From Streptomyces sp. SLBN-118 (GTDB taxonomy: Bacteria; Actinomycetota; Actinomycetes; Streptomycetales; Streptomycetaceae): a stretch of DNA of 64,000 bases. The DNA lies in the NCBI RefSeq assembly GCF_006715635.1, contig NZ_VFNP01000001.1, positions 434,001 through 498,000 of the forward strand. The letters are read 5' to 3'. Position numbers and translations under genes: made by a program. The notes under the pieces were generated by a model that did not search any database, was not told the origin of the DNA, and saw nothing but the letters and a program-made list of their open reading frames with translations. Below are positions 35,214 through 43,947 of the stretch, in pieces (position 1 is the stretch's first letter; the number at the start of each line of letters is the position of its first letter).

Positions 35214-37166
35214 CTACATTCTGGTGACGGCGGGGAGGGAGGTCTCGCAGTGGATGTAGCGCGGCTGCGGGCGGTGGATGCTGATGCGGCCTTTTCCTGT
35301 GGCTTTGGCTTCGTACATGGCCAGGTCGGCATTGTGCAGAAGTTCGTCGGGCGTGATCCCGGGAGTGGCTACCGCGATTCCGATGGAAGCCGAGACCACC
35401 GCATCAGTGCTGCCGATGCGGTACGGATTCGCCAGGGCGGAGAGGATCCGCTCAGCTACCTCCCTGGTCCGGAACGGGCATGCTCCCGCCTCTCCCTCCA
35501 GCAGTGCGGCGAACTCGTCGCCGCCCAGACGGGCGACCGTGTCTCCAGCCCGTACGGATGCCTGAAGCCGACGGGCAGCCTGGACGAGCACTGCATCGCC
35601 TGCAGCGTGTCCGGCCGAGTCGTTGACTGCCTTGAAGCCGTCCAGGTCCAACAGAAGCAGCGCAGGCGGGGTCGTGTTCGCGGTCCTTTTCCTTAGTGCG
35701 TGTGTGACTCTGTCAGAGAACAACGCCCGGTTGGGCAGGCCGGTCAGCGCGTCATGGAATGCCAGGTGCTCAAGCTCTGCCTGCAGCGCGGCCCGCTCGG
35801 TCACGTCGCGACTGTTGAACATGAGCCCGTCGGAGTGGTGGCTGATCGTCGACTCGATGTGACGCCATCGCCCGTCAGCGGCCCGGACCCGACAGGACAC
35901 GTAGCGGCCGGGGCCACAGGTACCTGCCTCGGCCTCCTCGCGTAGCGTCTCGACGGCTTGCATCAGCTCGTCCAGGTCGTCGGGGTGGGTGTACAGGGGC
36001 AGGCGGGCGCCCACGAGATCCTCGGGCCGGTACCCGAAGACCTGCAGGACGGCCGGACTGATGTAGAGCACACGACCGTCCAGACTGACGATGGTGATCA
36101 CGTCGCTCGAACCATCGACCAGCGTGCGGTAGTGGGCTTCGCGTGCTGCGGCCTCGCGCGTGATACGCAGATGGTCGGCGTGGGTGACGCCCTGTCGGGT
36201 GCCGAGCCCAAGTAGCACTGAACCTGCCAGTATCACCATCACGACATCGGTGTGACCGCCGGCAAGAGTGTGTGCCGCCATGGCCAGTACGCAGACAACC
36301 ACGGGCACAAAGGCCGCCACTACCCCGACGACGGGCATCTCCCTCTGGTCCACTCCCACCGCACTGGCGCCGCCGGGCAGCCACGGCGCGGCTGCGACGA
36401 GGAACAATCCGGTCATCGAGCAGGTCGCTGCGAGAGGCATCCCGCTCCAAGTGCCCGGCGCGGGCAAGAGGATACGCAGCATGTCGCTGACGGCCACGAG
36501 GACGAGGGCCACGGCGGACACGGTGGTCGATGTGCGCTCGTCGCGTCTCAGGCTGAAGCGCAAGGCGACCAGGAGTCCCAGGACGAGGATGTCCGTCCCG
36601 ACACGACCGAGATCCAACAGCGACCCCGAGACATCACCGCCTTGATCGGCGCGATGCACGAGCAGGACCCAGCTCAGCGTGAGCAGCGATCCTGCGATCA
36701 TCCATCCGTCCAGGAGCCGCCGTAACCAGATAAGTGTCGTGCCGCTGTCCGCGGCTGCCACCACCAGTCCCGCGACACCCAGGCCAAGACAGACGGTGAG
36801 CCCTCCAACTGCCAGCAGGCCAACGACAGAAGAGGGAACGCCAGTGCCTCCTGGCGACGAAGCGAACTGCCCCAGCACCAGGTGGTGAACACCGCCCGCT
36901 GCCACCGAAGCAGCGAGCAGCATCAGGCGAGGACGCACCCTGCCCGTCGCCGTTCGGGTACGGGCAAGCAGTGAGAGGGTGGCTACCGCGTGCACTGCCG
37001 GCACACCGATACCGGCCCCCAGCAACGCCGCCGCCGTCACACCCGCTCCCCCGGCGGCGGTTACCGCAGACCCGACACACAGGGCCTTGCCCACCTCCGC
37101 CTCCTTCAGCCGGCCGACACAGGCCGCGTCAATCAAAACGGCCCGACCGGCCCATCCCTGCATCAT
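35214..37166 (-). CDS. Membrane diguanylate cyclase (PAS-GGDEF)
   Basis: This 650-residue protein has about eight to nine N-terminal membrane segments, a PAS domain (about 345-460, including YRTLVDGSSDVITIVSLDGR) and a GGDEF domain. The catalytic motif GGDEF is at residues 548-552. The product-inhibition RxxD I-site (RAGD) sits five residues upstream, so the enzyme is likely active and feedback-controlled. It makes c-di-GMP, which governs development in Streptomyces. One TTA codon (36723-36725) makes bldA-dependent translation plausible. There is no EAL domain. Confidence 0.9.
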   Translation of the reverse strand: MMQGWAGRAVLIDAACVGRLKEAEVGKALCVGSAVTAAGGAGVTAAALLGAGIGVPAVHAVATLSLLARTRTATGRVRPRLMLLAASVAAGGVHHLVLGQFASSPGGTGVPSSVVGLLAVGGLTVCLGLGVAGLVVAAADSGTTLIWLRRLLDGWMIAGSLLTLSWVLLVHRADQGGDVSGSLLDLGRVGTDILVLGLLVALRFSLRRDERTSTTVSAVALVLVAVSDMLRILLPAPGTWSGMPLAATCSMTGLFLVAAAPWLPGGASAVGVDQREMPVVGVVAAFVPVVVCVLAMAAHTLAGGHTDVVMVILAGSVLLGLGTRQGVTHADHLRITREAAAREAHYRTLVDGSSDVITIVSLDGRVLYISPAVLQVFGYRPEDLVGARLPLYTHPDDLDELMQAVETLREEAEAGTCGPGRYVSCRVRAADGRWRHIESTISHHSDGLMFNSRDVTERAALQAELEHLAFHDALTGLPNRALFSDRVTHALRKRTANTTPPALLLLDLDGFKAVNDSAGHAAGDAVLVQAARRLQASVRAGDTVARLGGDEFAALLEGEAGACPFRTREVAERILSALANPYRIGSTDAVVSASIGIAVATPGITPDELLHNADLAMYEAKATGKGRISIHRPQPRYIHCETSLPAVTRM

Positions 37167-37549
37167 GCGAACCCCCGAGGGTGATCGAGCTCAGAAGGGC
37201 AGACACAAACGCCCTGGACTGCTCGAGTGCGATTAGAGGGTAGAGGGATCACATGCCCGAGTCGTATGACAGCGTGGGGGGGGTCACCTGAAGTAACGAC
37301 AGCTCTGTGCGCCGAAGACGTCGGCGACGTCGAGGTGGTAAGACAGACCCTGCAGCGCCCCTTCCGCAAGTGCCGTGCCCTGCCGAATCGTTTCTGATTC
37401 CCGTGGGCGACGCTCGGGCGCTTCTGGCACCACCGCACGCGGTGACGCCCCTGTTGCCCCAGGACGCCGGCCACTGTGGGCGCACTTCTGCTCGTAGCAA
37501 CACCGCTCGTATGGTGAGCCGTCACCTGTGTCCGGCCAGAGGAGAACTG
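37167..37549. other. Divergent intergenic region
   Basis: This region separates the diguanylate cyclase from the secreted protease gene and should contain both promoters. I see no gene; open frames have no domain similarity. Confidence 0.5.
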
Positions 37550-38530
37550 ATGGCGCGTAGGATCACACTCATCCGAAACGCGGCAGCGTTCGCGGCAACC
37601 CTGCTGCTCTCCGCGGGGCCCGCCCCGGCAGCCTCCGCAAACGGGCTCCCGGCCGGGCCGAACCCGGTCGCCGTCAAGCTCGACACCTACTGGACGCACG
37701 CCCGGATGGCAGCCGCGCTGCCCGGCGACACCGGCAAGGGCCCGGAGGATGCGCTCGCACCCCGATCGATCTCCCCCACGGTGGACGGGCCTCGGCCGGG
37801 CGAGTACATCCCGCCGAGCCAGAGCTTCGACGGCTTACCCCAGGCAGGCACTTTCTTCTGGACCGATGCCACCGGAACCGGGCGCACCTGCAGCGGCTCG
37901 GTGGTGCGCAGCCCCGGCCACGACCTGGTACTCGGCGCCGGGCACTGCCTGATGGGCTATTCCGGCACCTCGCCCAAGCGCAATCTGGGCTTCGTGCCGC
38001 AGTACCACGACGGCCTAAAGCCCTTCGGTATCTTCCCGATCAGGAACAACGGCGTCTACGTTCCTCAGCAGTACTACGACCTGGGCACGCACGCGGGAGC
38101 CGCCTACGACTTCGGCTTCGCGCTCACCCAGCCCAACCAGGACGGGACACGGCTCCAGGACGCGGTCGGCGGAGTGCACCTGCTCACCGGGACGGGGTAC
38201 TACCACGTCCCGGTTCGGATGATCGGCTATCCGGCGAGGTCGCAGAAGCCGCTGGAGTGCTGGAGCTGGACCACCCAATGGGCCAGCGATGACCCGGCCG
38301 ACCCAGGTACCTTCCCGCGCATCGCGTGCGACGCGTTCACGGGCGGGACCAGCGGCGGGCCGATGCTGGTCCCGTGGCCTGGCGGCTGGGCGGTGATCGG
38401 CGTCATCGGCGGCTACCACACCGGCGGCAACACCCCCCAGGTCTCCTACAGCGCCTACTTCGGCGCCGCCACCAGGGTCCTCTACCGCGCCGCGATCACC
38501 GGCGCCCCGCCGGCAGGCCCGACTTCCTGA
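37550..38530 (+). CDS. Secreted trypsin-like serine protease
   Basis: The 326-residue protein has a signal peptide (about 1-30, ending in PAAASANG-like residues) and a pro-like segment. A chymotrypsin-fold domain follows: His in VLGAGHCLMG, Asp in AAYDFGFALT, and Ser in TGGTSGGPMLV. It fits the extracellular S1 protease group with glutamyl-endopeptidase-like features. ATG 37550 follows AGAGGAG. Residue 96 (Leu, in FDGLPQAG) is encoded by TTA, so its translation may be developmentally timed through bldA, as for many Streptomyces secreted proteases. Confidence 0.88.
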   Translation: MARRITLIRNAAAFAATLLLSAGPAPAASANGLPAGPNPVAVKLDTYWTHARMAAALPGDTGKGPEDALAPRSISPTVDGPRPGEYIPPSQSFDGLPQAGTFFWTDATGTGRTCSGSVVRSPGHDLVLGAGHCLMGYSGTSPKRNLGFVPQYHDGLKPFGIFPIRNNGVYVPQQYYDLGTHAGAAYDFGFALTQPNQDGTRLQDAVGGVHLLTGTGYYHVPVRMIGYPARSQKPLECWSWTTQWASDDPADPGTFPRIACDAFTGGTSGGPMLVPWPGGWAVIGVIGGYHTGGNTPQVSYSAYFGAATRVLYRAAITGAPPAGPTS

Positions 38531-38719
38531 GCCCGGCAACAAACGCTCCATCGCGAGGCGGAGGCCACCGGCCACGGCCACTTCATCCTCCTCAACCTCG
38601 CCGTCGGCGGCGGATTCCCCAACGCCCTCGCCGGGCACACCACACCCACCCCGAGAACCCGCCCCGGCAGCCCCATGCTCGTCGACCGCGTCGCAGTCTT
38701 CACCACCGGAACGGCCTGA
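38531..38719 (+). pseudogene. Glycoside hydrolase family 16 C-terminal remnant
   Basis: After the protease stop, the frame ending at 38719 reads HFILLNLAVGGGFPNALAG, then PRTRPGSPMLVDRVAVFTTG. This is the end of a GH16 glucanase domain (LNLAVGG is a hallmark; family members continue with AMRVDYVRVY). The catalytic ExDxxE region and the rest are absent, so it is a relic. Confidence 0.6.
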
Positions 38720-38749
38720 CGATTTGCGCGGTGTTCGCTCGACGAATCA

Positions 38750-40354
38750 TCAGGTTCTCTCAGGTCCTCTGCTCGGGATGACGCCCTCCTGCGCCTTGGA
38801 AAGGGAATGCTGCCGCGGCGATTCGAAGAACGCGGCCTGGTTCTTGCCTGCGGTTTTGGCTCTGTACAGGGCGGTGTCAGCGTCCCTCATCGCATCCGAG
38901 GGCGGGGTCGGCTTGGTGACGCTCCGTACTCCGATGCTTGTTGTCACGTGGACAGAATGACTGTGGGCAAGCATGAAGGGATCTTTGAAGGAGTCGAGGA
39001 TCCGTGAGGTATAGACGTGCAGTGTGCTCACATCCACGTCCTCCACGAGAAGCGCGAATTCGTCTCCGCCGAGCCTGGCCACCAGGTCCTGCTTGCGGAC
39101 CCTGCCCATCAGCCGCCGTGCGACGTCAACCAGCAGCTCGTCGCCCGCCGGGTGCCCCAACGTGTCGTTGACCTCCTTGAAGCCGTCGAGATCGAGTATC
39201 AGCAGTCCGGTGGTGGTCATGGCGGAGCACCGGCCGAGAGCGAATTCCAGGCGCTCGTTCAGCAGCGCTCGATTGGCCAGACCCGTCAGCGGGTCGTGGG
39301 TCGCCTGATAGCTCAGCTTCTCCTGGAGCTGTGCCTGCTCGCGCAGTGATGCCGCGAGGGCGTCGGCCTGCGTCCGTGCTTCGGTGGCCCGGCCTTGGGC
39401 GTATCGTGCCAGGAACACGATGCGCAGCACCAGAAGCAGCGACAGGCCCGCCATCAAGCCGACGATCACCGTGATGTTCACGGGTTGGTCCTGAATGCCA
39501 CCGACATTGGCCAGCACGATCAACGGCCCCATCAGGATGAGCGCGATCAGGATGGACAGTCTCTGGTGGGACAGCCTCTCCTGGTCTTCCGCCAACTGTG
39601 TCGGCCGGGCAACGGACGAGTGCAGCGCCGCTGTCCCCAGCAGGAGGGACGAGACCATCCAGCCCACTTCGGACACGTCCTCCGCGATCGCCGTCCCGGT
39701 CGTGGCCAGCGTTCCGTAGTAGAGGCCGTCGGCAGCGAGCAGGACCACCAGCCAACCGATGACCAGAAGGAACGACAGGGTCCGCGTACCCGTGGTGAGC
39801 ATCAGCCGCGCGGCAATGGACAACAGCACCAGGTCGGTTACGGGATAGACGATGGTCATCGCGAGCGGCCACGCGGTCAGCTCGCTGCGCAGGTACGGGG
39901 CGATAATGAACGCCCAGCACAGCATGCCGGCGCCCAACGTGACGATTCCGGCGTCCAGCAGGCCCGCCCAGTGCAGGTGGCCTGCCTGGTGTCTGGCCAG
40001 CATCACCAGGCCCGCCGTGAACAACAGATAGGTAGCCAGGTAAAGCCAGTCGGCCACACCTGGGAAGGGAACCTCGACGCCGCGGACCTGGTAGAGACCC
40101 CAGATCGTGTCCGCCGCCGCGAACGGTGCCATGGCCGCCGCGAACAGGTACCACGGAAGGGCCGACGGTGGCTTGTTCCTCGCCACTCCCACCACGATCG
40201 CGAGGGCCACGGAGGCAGAGATCACCACGGGCAGCATGTAGCGCGCTGTGGAGGAAGTGACCAGATAGGTGACGATCACAGCGATCCCGGCTGCCGCATA
40301 CGCCCAGGCCACCGCATCGTGGCGGGACACCAAGCGGACTTGAGCTTTGCTCAC
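38750..40354 (-). CDS. Membrane diguanylate cyclase (GGDEF)
   Basis: This 534-residue protein has nine to ten membrane segments (about 20-320) and a C-terminal GGDEF domain. GGDEF is at residues 429-433, preceded by the I-site RKQD, again five residues upstream. GTG 40354 follows GGAAGGAGG. It starts 59 bases after the hybrid kinase stop, so both are probably one operon, linking the kinase to c-di-GMP production. The C-terminal tail after the cyclase is short and disordered. Confidence 0.9.
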   Translation of the reverse strand: MSKAQVRLVSRHDAVAWAYAAAGIAVIVTYLVTSSTARYMLPVVISASVALAIVVGVARNKPPSALPWYLFAAAMAPFAAADTIWGLYQVRGVEVPFPGVADWLYLATYLLFTAGLVMLARHQAGHLHWAGLLDAGIVTLGAGMLCWAFIIAPYLRSELTAWPLAMTIVYPVTDLVLLSIAARLMLTTGTRTLSFLLVIGWLVVLLAADGLYYGTLATTGTAIAEDVSEVGWMVSSLLLGTAALHSSVARPTQLAEDQERLSHQRLSILIALILMGPLIVLANVGGIQDQPVNITVIVGLMAGLSLLLVLRIVFLARYAQGRATEARTQADALAASLREQAQLQEKLSYQATHDPLTGLANRALLNERLEFALGRCSAMTTTGLLILDLDGFKEVNDTLGHPAGDELLVDVARRLMGRVRKQDLVARLGGDEFALLVEDVDVSTLHVYTSRILDSFKDPFMLAHSHSVHVTTSIGVRSVTKPTPPSDAMRDADTALYRAKTAGKNQAAFFESPRQHSLSKAQEGVIPSRGPERT

Positions 40355-40413
40355 ATGCCCTCCTTCCCCGCTACAGCCCGCACGCGCCCATGCAGCCGCG
40401 TACCGGCGGGTCC

Positions 40414-43203
40414 TCATCCAGATCCCTGGCCGGGAGGTTGCGAGCGGAGCGTCTCGAGGATGCGGCAGGTGCGGTCGAGTTCGTCCTGGAGGCGGGGAGC
40501 GGCCTCGGCCAGCGGCGCTGATCCGGCCTTGGCGTACTGCTCCAGCTCCAGGCAGCAGGCAGCGAGACTGCTGGCTCCCATGTTGCCGGCAGCACCTTTG
40601 AGGCTGTGCGCCTGCTCTGCGATCTCGGAGGTGTCGTGCCGGTCCATCGCGTGGAAGAGCGCGCTGGTCATCTCGGGAGCCCGGACAAGGAAGTGGTCCA
40701 CCAGCCGGTTCACCAGTTCGTTCTCGGGCGGGGTGCAGGCGCCGCGCAGTTCGTTCAGCCGCTGCTCGATGGAGGCGTGCAGGTCCTCGTTGTCCGCCGG
40801 GGGCTGGGTGGGGTGGACCCAGCGGGTGAGGGCTTGTTCGAGCTCGTCGGCGGTGACGGGTTTGGTGATGTAGTCGTCCATACCGGCGGCAAGGCAGCGA
40901 TCCCGGTCCTCGGCGAGGGCGCCTGCGGTCATGGCGATCACCGGCAGGTGACGGTCGATGTCCCGTTCCCGGCGGCGAAGTTCTCGGGTGGTTCTGTAGC
41001 CGTCCATCTTGGGCATCTGGCAGTCCATCAGCACGGCCCGATAGCTGTTTTCCTCGATCATACGCAGAGCCTGGATGCCGTCGCCTGCGGTATCCGCGCT
41101 GTAGCCGAGCCGGGTGAGTATGCCCTCGGCCACCATCTGGTTGATGTCGTTGTCCTCGACCAGCAGGAGATGGCCGCGGTGGGCGGGCTGTGCGGGCTGT
41201 GCGGCGGCGGTCGCCGGTGTTGCCGCCGTGGTCACCGGCGTTGTCCGGGTGGTGAGTTCGACGAGGGCGTCCATGAGCTGGGACTGCTGTACGGGCTTGG
41301 ACAGGCTGTGCGCGATCCCGGCAGCCTGGAGTTCGGCGGCGGGCAGCGGGGTGCCGGAGGTGAGCATCAGCAGCCCAATCCGGCCGATGGTCTGGTCGGT
41401 GGTGATCCGGCGGGCGAGTTCCAGGCCGTCCATGTCGGGCATCTGCATGTCGAGGAGGGCCAGGTCGAAGGGGCGACCCGCGGCCACCGCCTCGTGCAGG
41501 CACACCATGGCCTCCGGGCCGCTGGCGACCAAGGTCGGCTGCATGTGCCACCGTTGCAGCTGGGCATCGAGGATCAGCCGGTTGGTCTCGTTGTCGTCGA
41601 CGACCAGGGCCCGCAGACCGCGAAGGGTGTCGGGGTGCGGCGGTGCCAGGGGCCGTTCGGGGGTGTCGGGGGTGCGCACGGGCACGGTGAAGAAGAAGGT
41701 GCTGCCCTGGCCGGGCCGGCTGTTGACGCCGATGGAGCCGCCCATGGCCTCGGTGAGCCTGCGGCAGATGGCCAGGCCGAGGCCGGTGCCGCCGTAGCGT
41801 CGGGTGGTGGAGGCATCCGCCTGGGAGAAGGCGTCGAACATCCGCCCCTGGTCGGCCTCGGCGATGCCGATGCCGGTGTCGACCACCTCGAAGTGCACCC
41901 AGGGCGCATGCTCTGCGGGTGGCTGGGACGGAGCCGGGCGCGCGCGCAGCACGACCTCGCCGGATTCGGTGAACTTCACGGCGTTGGACGCCAGGTTGAG
42001 CAGGATCTGCCGCAGGCGGGCCGCGTCCCCGAGCGCCATCACCGGCAGGTCGGGGTGGCAGTCGCCGAGCAGTTCAAGGCCCTCGGCCTGGGGGGTCTGC
42101 GCCACCAGCGAGACAACCTCCTCCACCAACTGCTGGGGGCTGAAGGCGACCTCGTCCAGTTCGAGCTTGCCCGCCTCCAGTTTGGAGAAGTCCAGGATGT
42201 CGTTGATCAGCGACAGGAGTGCCGTCCCGGCGGCCTGAATGCCCTCGGCGTAGCGGCGCTGTTCGGTGTCCAGCTCAGTGCCCAGCAGCAGGTTGCTCAG
42301 TCCGATGACGCCGTTCATGGGGGTACGGATCTCGTGGCTCACAGAGGCAACGAACTGGGACTTTGCCTGGGATGCGGCAATGGCCTGGTCGCGGGCCTCC
42401 GCCAGGGCGGCTTCGGCCTGCTTACGTTCTGTGATGTCGCGGACGAAGGCATTGAAGCAGCGCGCCTTCGCCGACTTCAGCCGCCACACCGCCAGTTCTA
42501 CCGGTATCTCGTGGCCGTCGCGGTGCAGCGCGGTGAGCTCTATCTGACGGCCCAGCACATGAGCCTCTCCGCCGGACAGGACCCTCTGCAGACCTGCCGT
42601 GTGCGCGGCGCGGTACCGCTCCGGAATGATCGTCTCCGTCAGCGGATGGCCCATGGCCTCGTGAGCGCTGAACCCGAACAACTTCTCGGCGCTCTGGTTC
42701 CAGTCGATGACCAGGCCGTCCTCGTCGATGGAGACGAACGCATCCCGGGCGGTCTCGATGACCGAACGTGCCTGCCCCTGCAACAGACGAAGCGCTTCCT
42801 CCCTGCGCCGCTGGCCCTCTGCCTCGCGGATGAATCCACGCACTTCGAGAGGGTCGCCTGCTTCGTCCCGCACCACCCAGGACGTCGTCTCGGTCCACAT
42901 CCAGTGCCTGTCGGCGCGCCGCAGACGCAGACAGACCGCCACCCGGCCATGGCGGAGCAGGTCCCGCTCAGCCCAGTCGAACTCCTCCACATCGCCGGGG
43001 TGCACCCAGGAGCCCACCGACGTCCCCACGATCTCGTCGACCGGGCGACCGAGCAATGCCGCCCCCGCTGCGGACACCTCTTGGTAGACGCCATCGACCG
43101 TCCGGCGGAAGACCATGTCCGGGGAGTTCTTCACCAGCAGCCGGAACCGCTCCTCGTCGTCTGCCGCGTACTGCCCGCTCGGTGGTCTGTGCTCCCGTTC
43201 CAT
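40414..43203 (-). CDS. Hybrid histidine kinase (PAS-PAS-HisKA-HATPase-REC-REC-HPt)
   Basis: The 929-residue soluble kinase has two PAS domains (about 15-130 and 140-260), a HisKA with His290 in [13 protein letters not shown], and HATPase (N-box near 403-407, [25 protein letters not shown]). Two receiver domains follow, with Asp585 ([13 protein letters not shown]) and Asp727 ([13 protein letters not shown]), and an HPt with His866 ([13 protein letters not shown]). A complete internal phosphorelay of this kind is uncommon in Streptomyces. ATG 43203 follows GTGGAGGCGG; the frame is open further upstream to 43719 but lacks domain content. It precedes a GGDEF gene. Confidence 0.93.
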   Translation of the reverse strand: MEREHRPPSGQYAADDEERFRLLVKNSPDMVFRRTVDGVYQEVSAAGAALLGRPVDEIVGTSVGSWVHPGDVEEFDWAERDLLRHGRVAVCLRLRRADRHWMWTETTSWVVRDEAGDPLEVRGFIREAEGQRRREEALRLLQGQARSVIETARDAFVSIDEDGLVIDWNQSAEKLFGFSAHEAMGHPLTETIIPERYRAAHTAGLQRVLSGGEAHVLGRQIELTALHRDGHEIPVELAVWRLKSAKARCFNAFVRDITERKQAEAALAEARDQAIAASQAKSQFVASVSHEIRTPMNGVIGLSNLLLGTELDTEQRRYAEGIQAAGTALLSLINDILDFSKLEAGKLELDEVAFSPQQLVEEVVSLVAQTPQAEGLELLGDCHPDLPVMALGDAARLRQILLNLASNAVKFTESGEVVLRARPAPSQPPAEHAPWVHFEVVDTGIGIAEADQGRMFDAFSQADASTTRRYGGTGLGLAICRRLTEAMGGSIGVNSRPGQGSTFFFTVPVRTPDTPERPLAPPHPDTLRGLRALVVDDNETNRLILDAQLQRWHMQPTLVASGPEAMVCLHEAVAAGRPFDLALLDMQMPDMDGLELARRITTDQTIGRIGLLMLTSGTPLPAAELQAAGIAHSLSKPVQQSQLMDALVELTTRTTPVTTAATPATAAAQPAQPAHRGHLLLVEDNDINQMVAEGILTRLGYSADTAGDGIQALRMIEENSYRAVLMDCQMPKMDGYRTTRELRRRERDIDRHLPVIAMTAGALAEDRDRCLAAGMDDYITKPVTADELEQALTRWVHPTQPPADNEDLHASIEQRLNELRGACTPPENELVNRLVDHFLVRAPEMTSALFHAMDRHDTSEIAEQAHSLKGAAGNMGASSLAACCLELEQYAKAGSAPLAEAAPRLQDELDRTCRILETLRSQPPGQGSG

Positions 43204-43947
43204 TCCGCCTCCACATGTCAGGCACCGCCACAAGACGCGGCCGGGCCACTGACAGACCGGCCGCGACGGCTTCGGTGCGGCATCTTCGAACGACGGGTGA
43301 CCAGCAGCGTCCCCGGGCGGGAAACGGGAGCAGACGTCTGACGCATTCACACCCACGGGCAATGGGGTGCAAACGAAGATCAAGCGATCCCCTCCGGGTG
43401 CCAAACGGACACCTCCAGCCAAGAACGAACCGCTGAAGATCGCAAATCGAGCCACTGGCCACGCCCCAAGGCCCGCAGGCGAAGCGGCGTGGCCGCCCCG
43501 ACGGTGGTACCGGGGTGGCCCTCGTGGTCCACAAATGCGCAGGAATTTCCCGAACCGCAGCCTGGGGCGGCGCTGTTGCCGGCAGCGAGGGGTCGTCCTC
43601 CAGCTGTCCGGGGAAGCGCTGTTGATGGATCTCACTTCACCAACGCCGACAACGGCCGCGCAAGCCAGGAACCACCTTCTGGCCAAACCCTTGGGTGTCC
43701 AGTTCGAGACCCCGGTCAACGCCTTCGGTGGACACGTCCCTCTTTCGTTCGTCGGCAGCCCGACGACACGCTGTAACTCGGTACGCCTCTGCGTTTGAAA
43801 TTTCCAGCAAATATCCTGAGCTCAGCCTTGCCCGACACCACGGAGCGTCATCCTCGGCGCCATACCCGGTACGGTGACGGCACGGTCGCCCCCCTGATCA
43901 CAGTGGGGGGCTGTGGGTAGGGGAAGCATGACAACGGGGCAACGACC
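43204..43947. other. Divergent intergenic region, 744 bp
   Basis: No recognisable gene lies between the hybrid kinase and the first LAL regulator. An 8-bp inverted repeat (43237-43244 with 43257-43264) lies about 35 bases upstream of the kinase start. The stretch is unusually long for this window and I could not identify a decayed gene in it. Confidence 0.5.

Noticed and set aside
38750..41551. A 933-codon minus-strand frame continuing upstream of the second diguanylate cyclase
   Set aside because: The upstream third is an out-of-frame shadow of the hybrid kinase, and the GTG at 40354 has an excellent ribosome-binding site.
40606..43341. A 911-codon plus-strand frame opposite the hybrid kinase
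   Set aside because: It is a long antisense shadow in GC-rich DNA with no domain similarity; the kinase on the other strand has complete domains.
43367..43798. A 143-codon plus-strand frame in the kinase-LAL spacer
   Set aside because: No recognisable domain or clear ribosome-binding site; left as intergenic.
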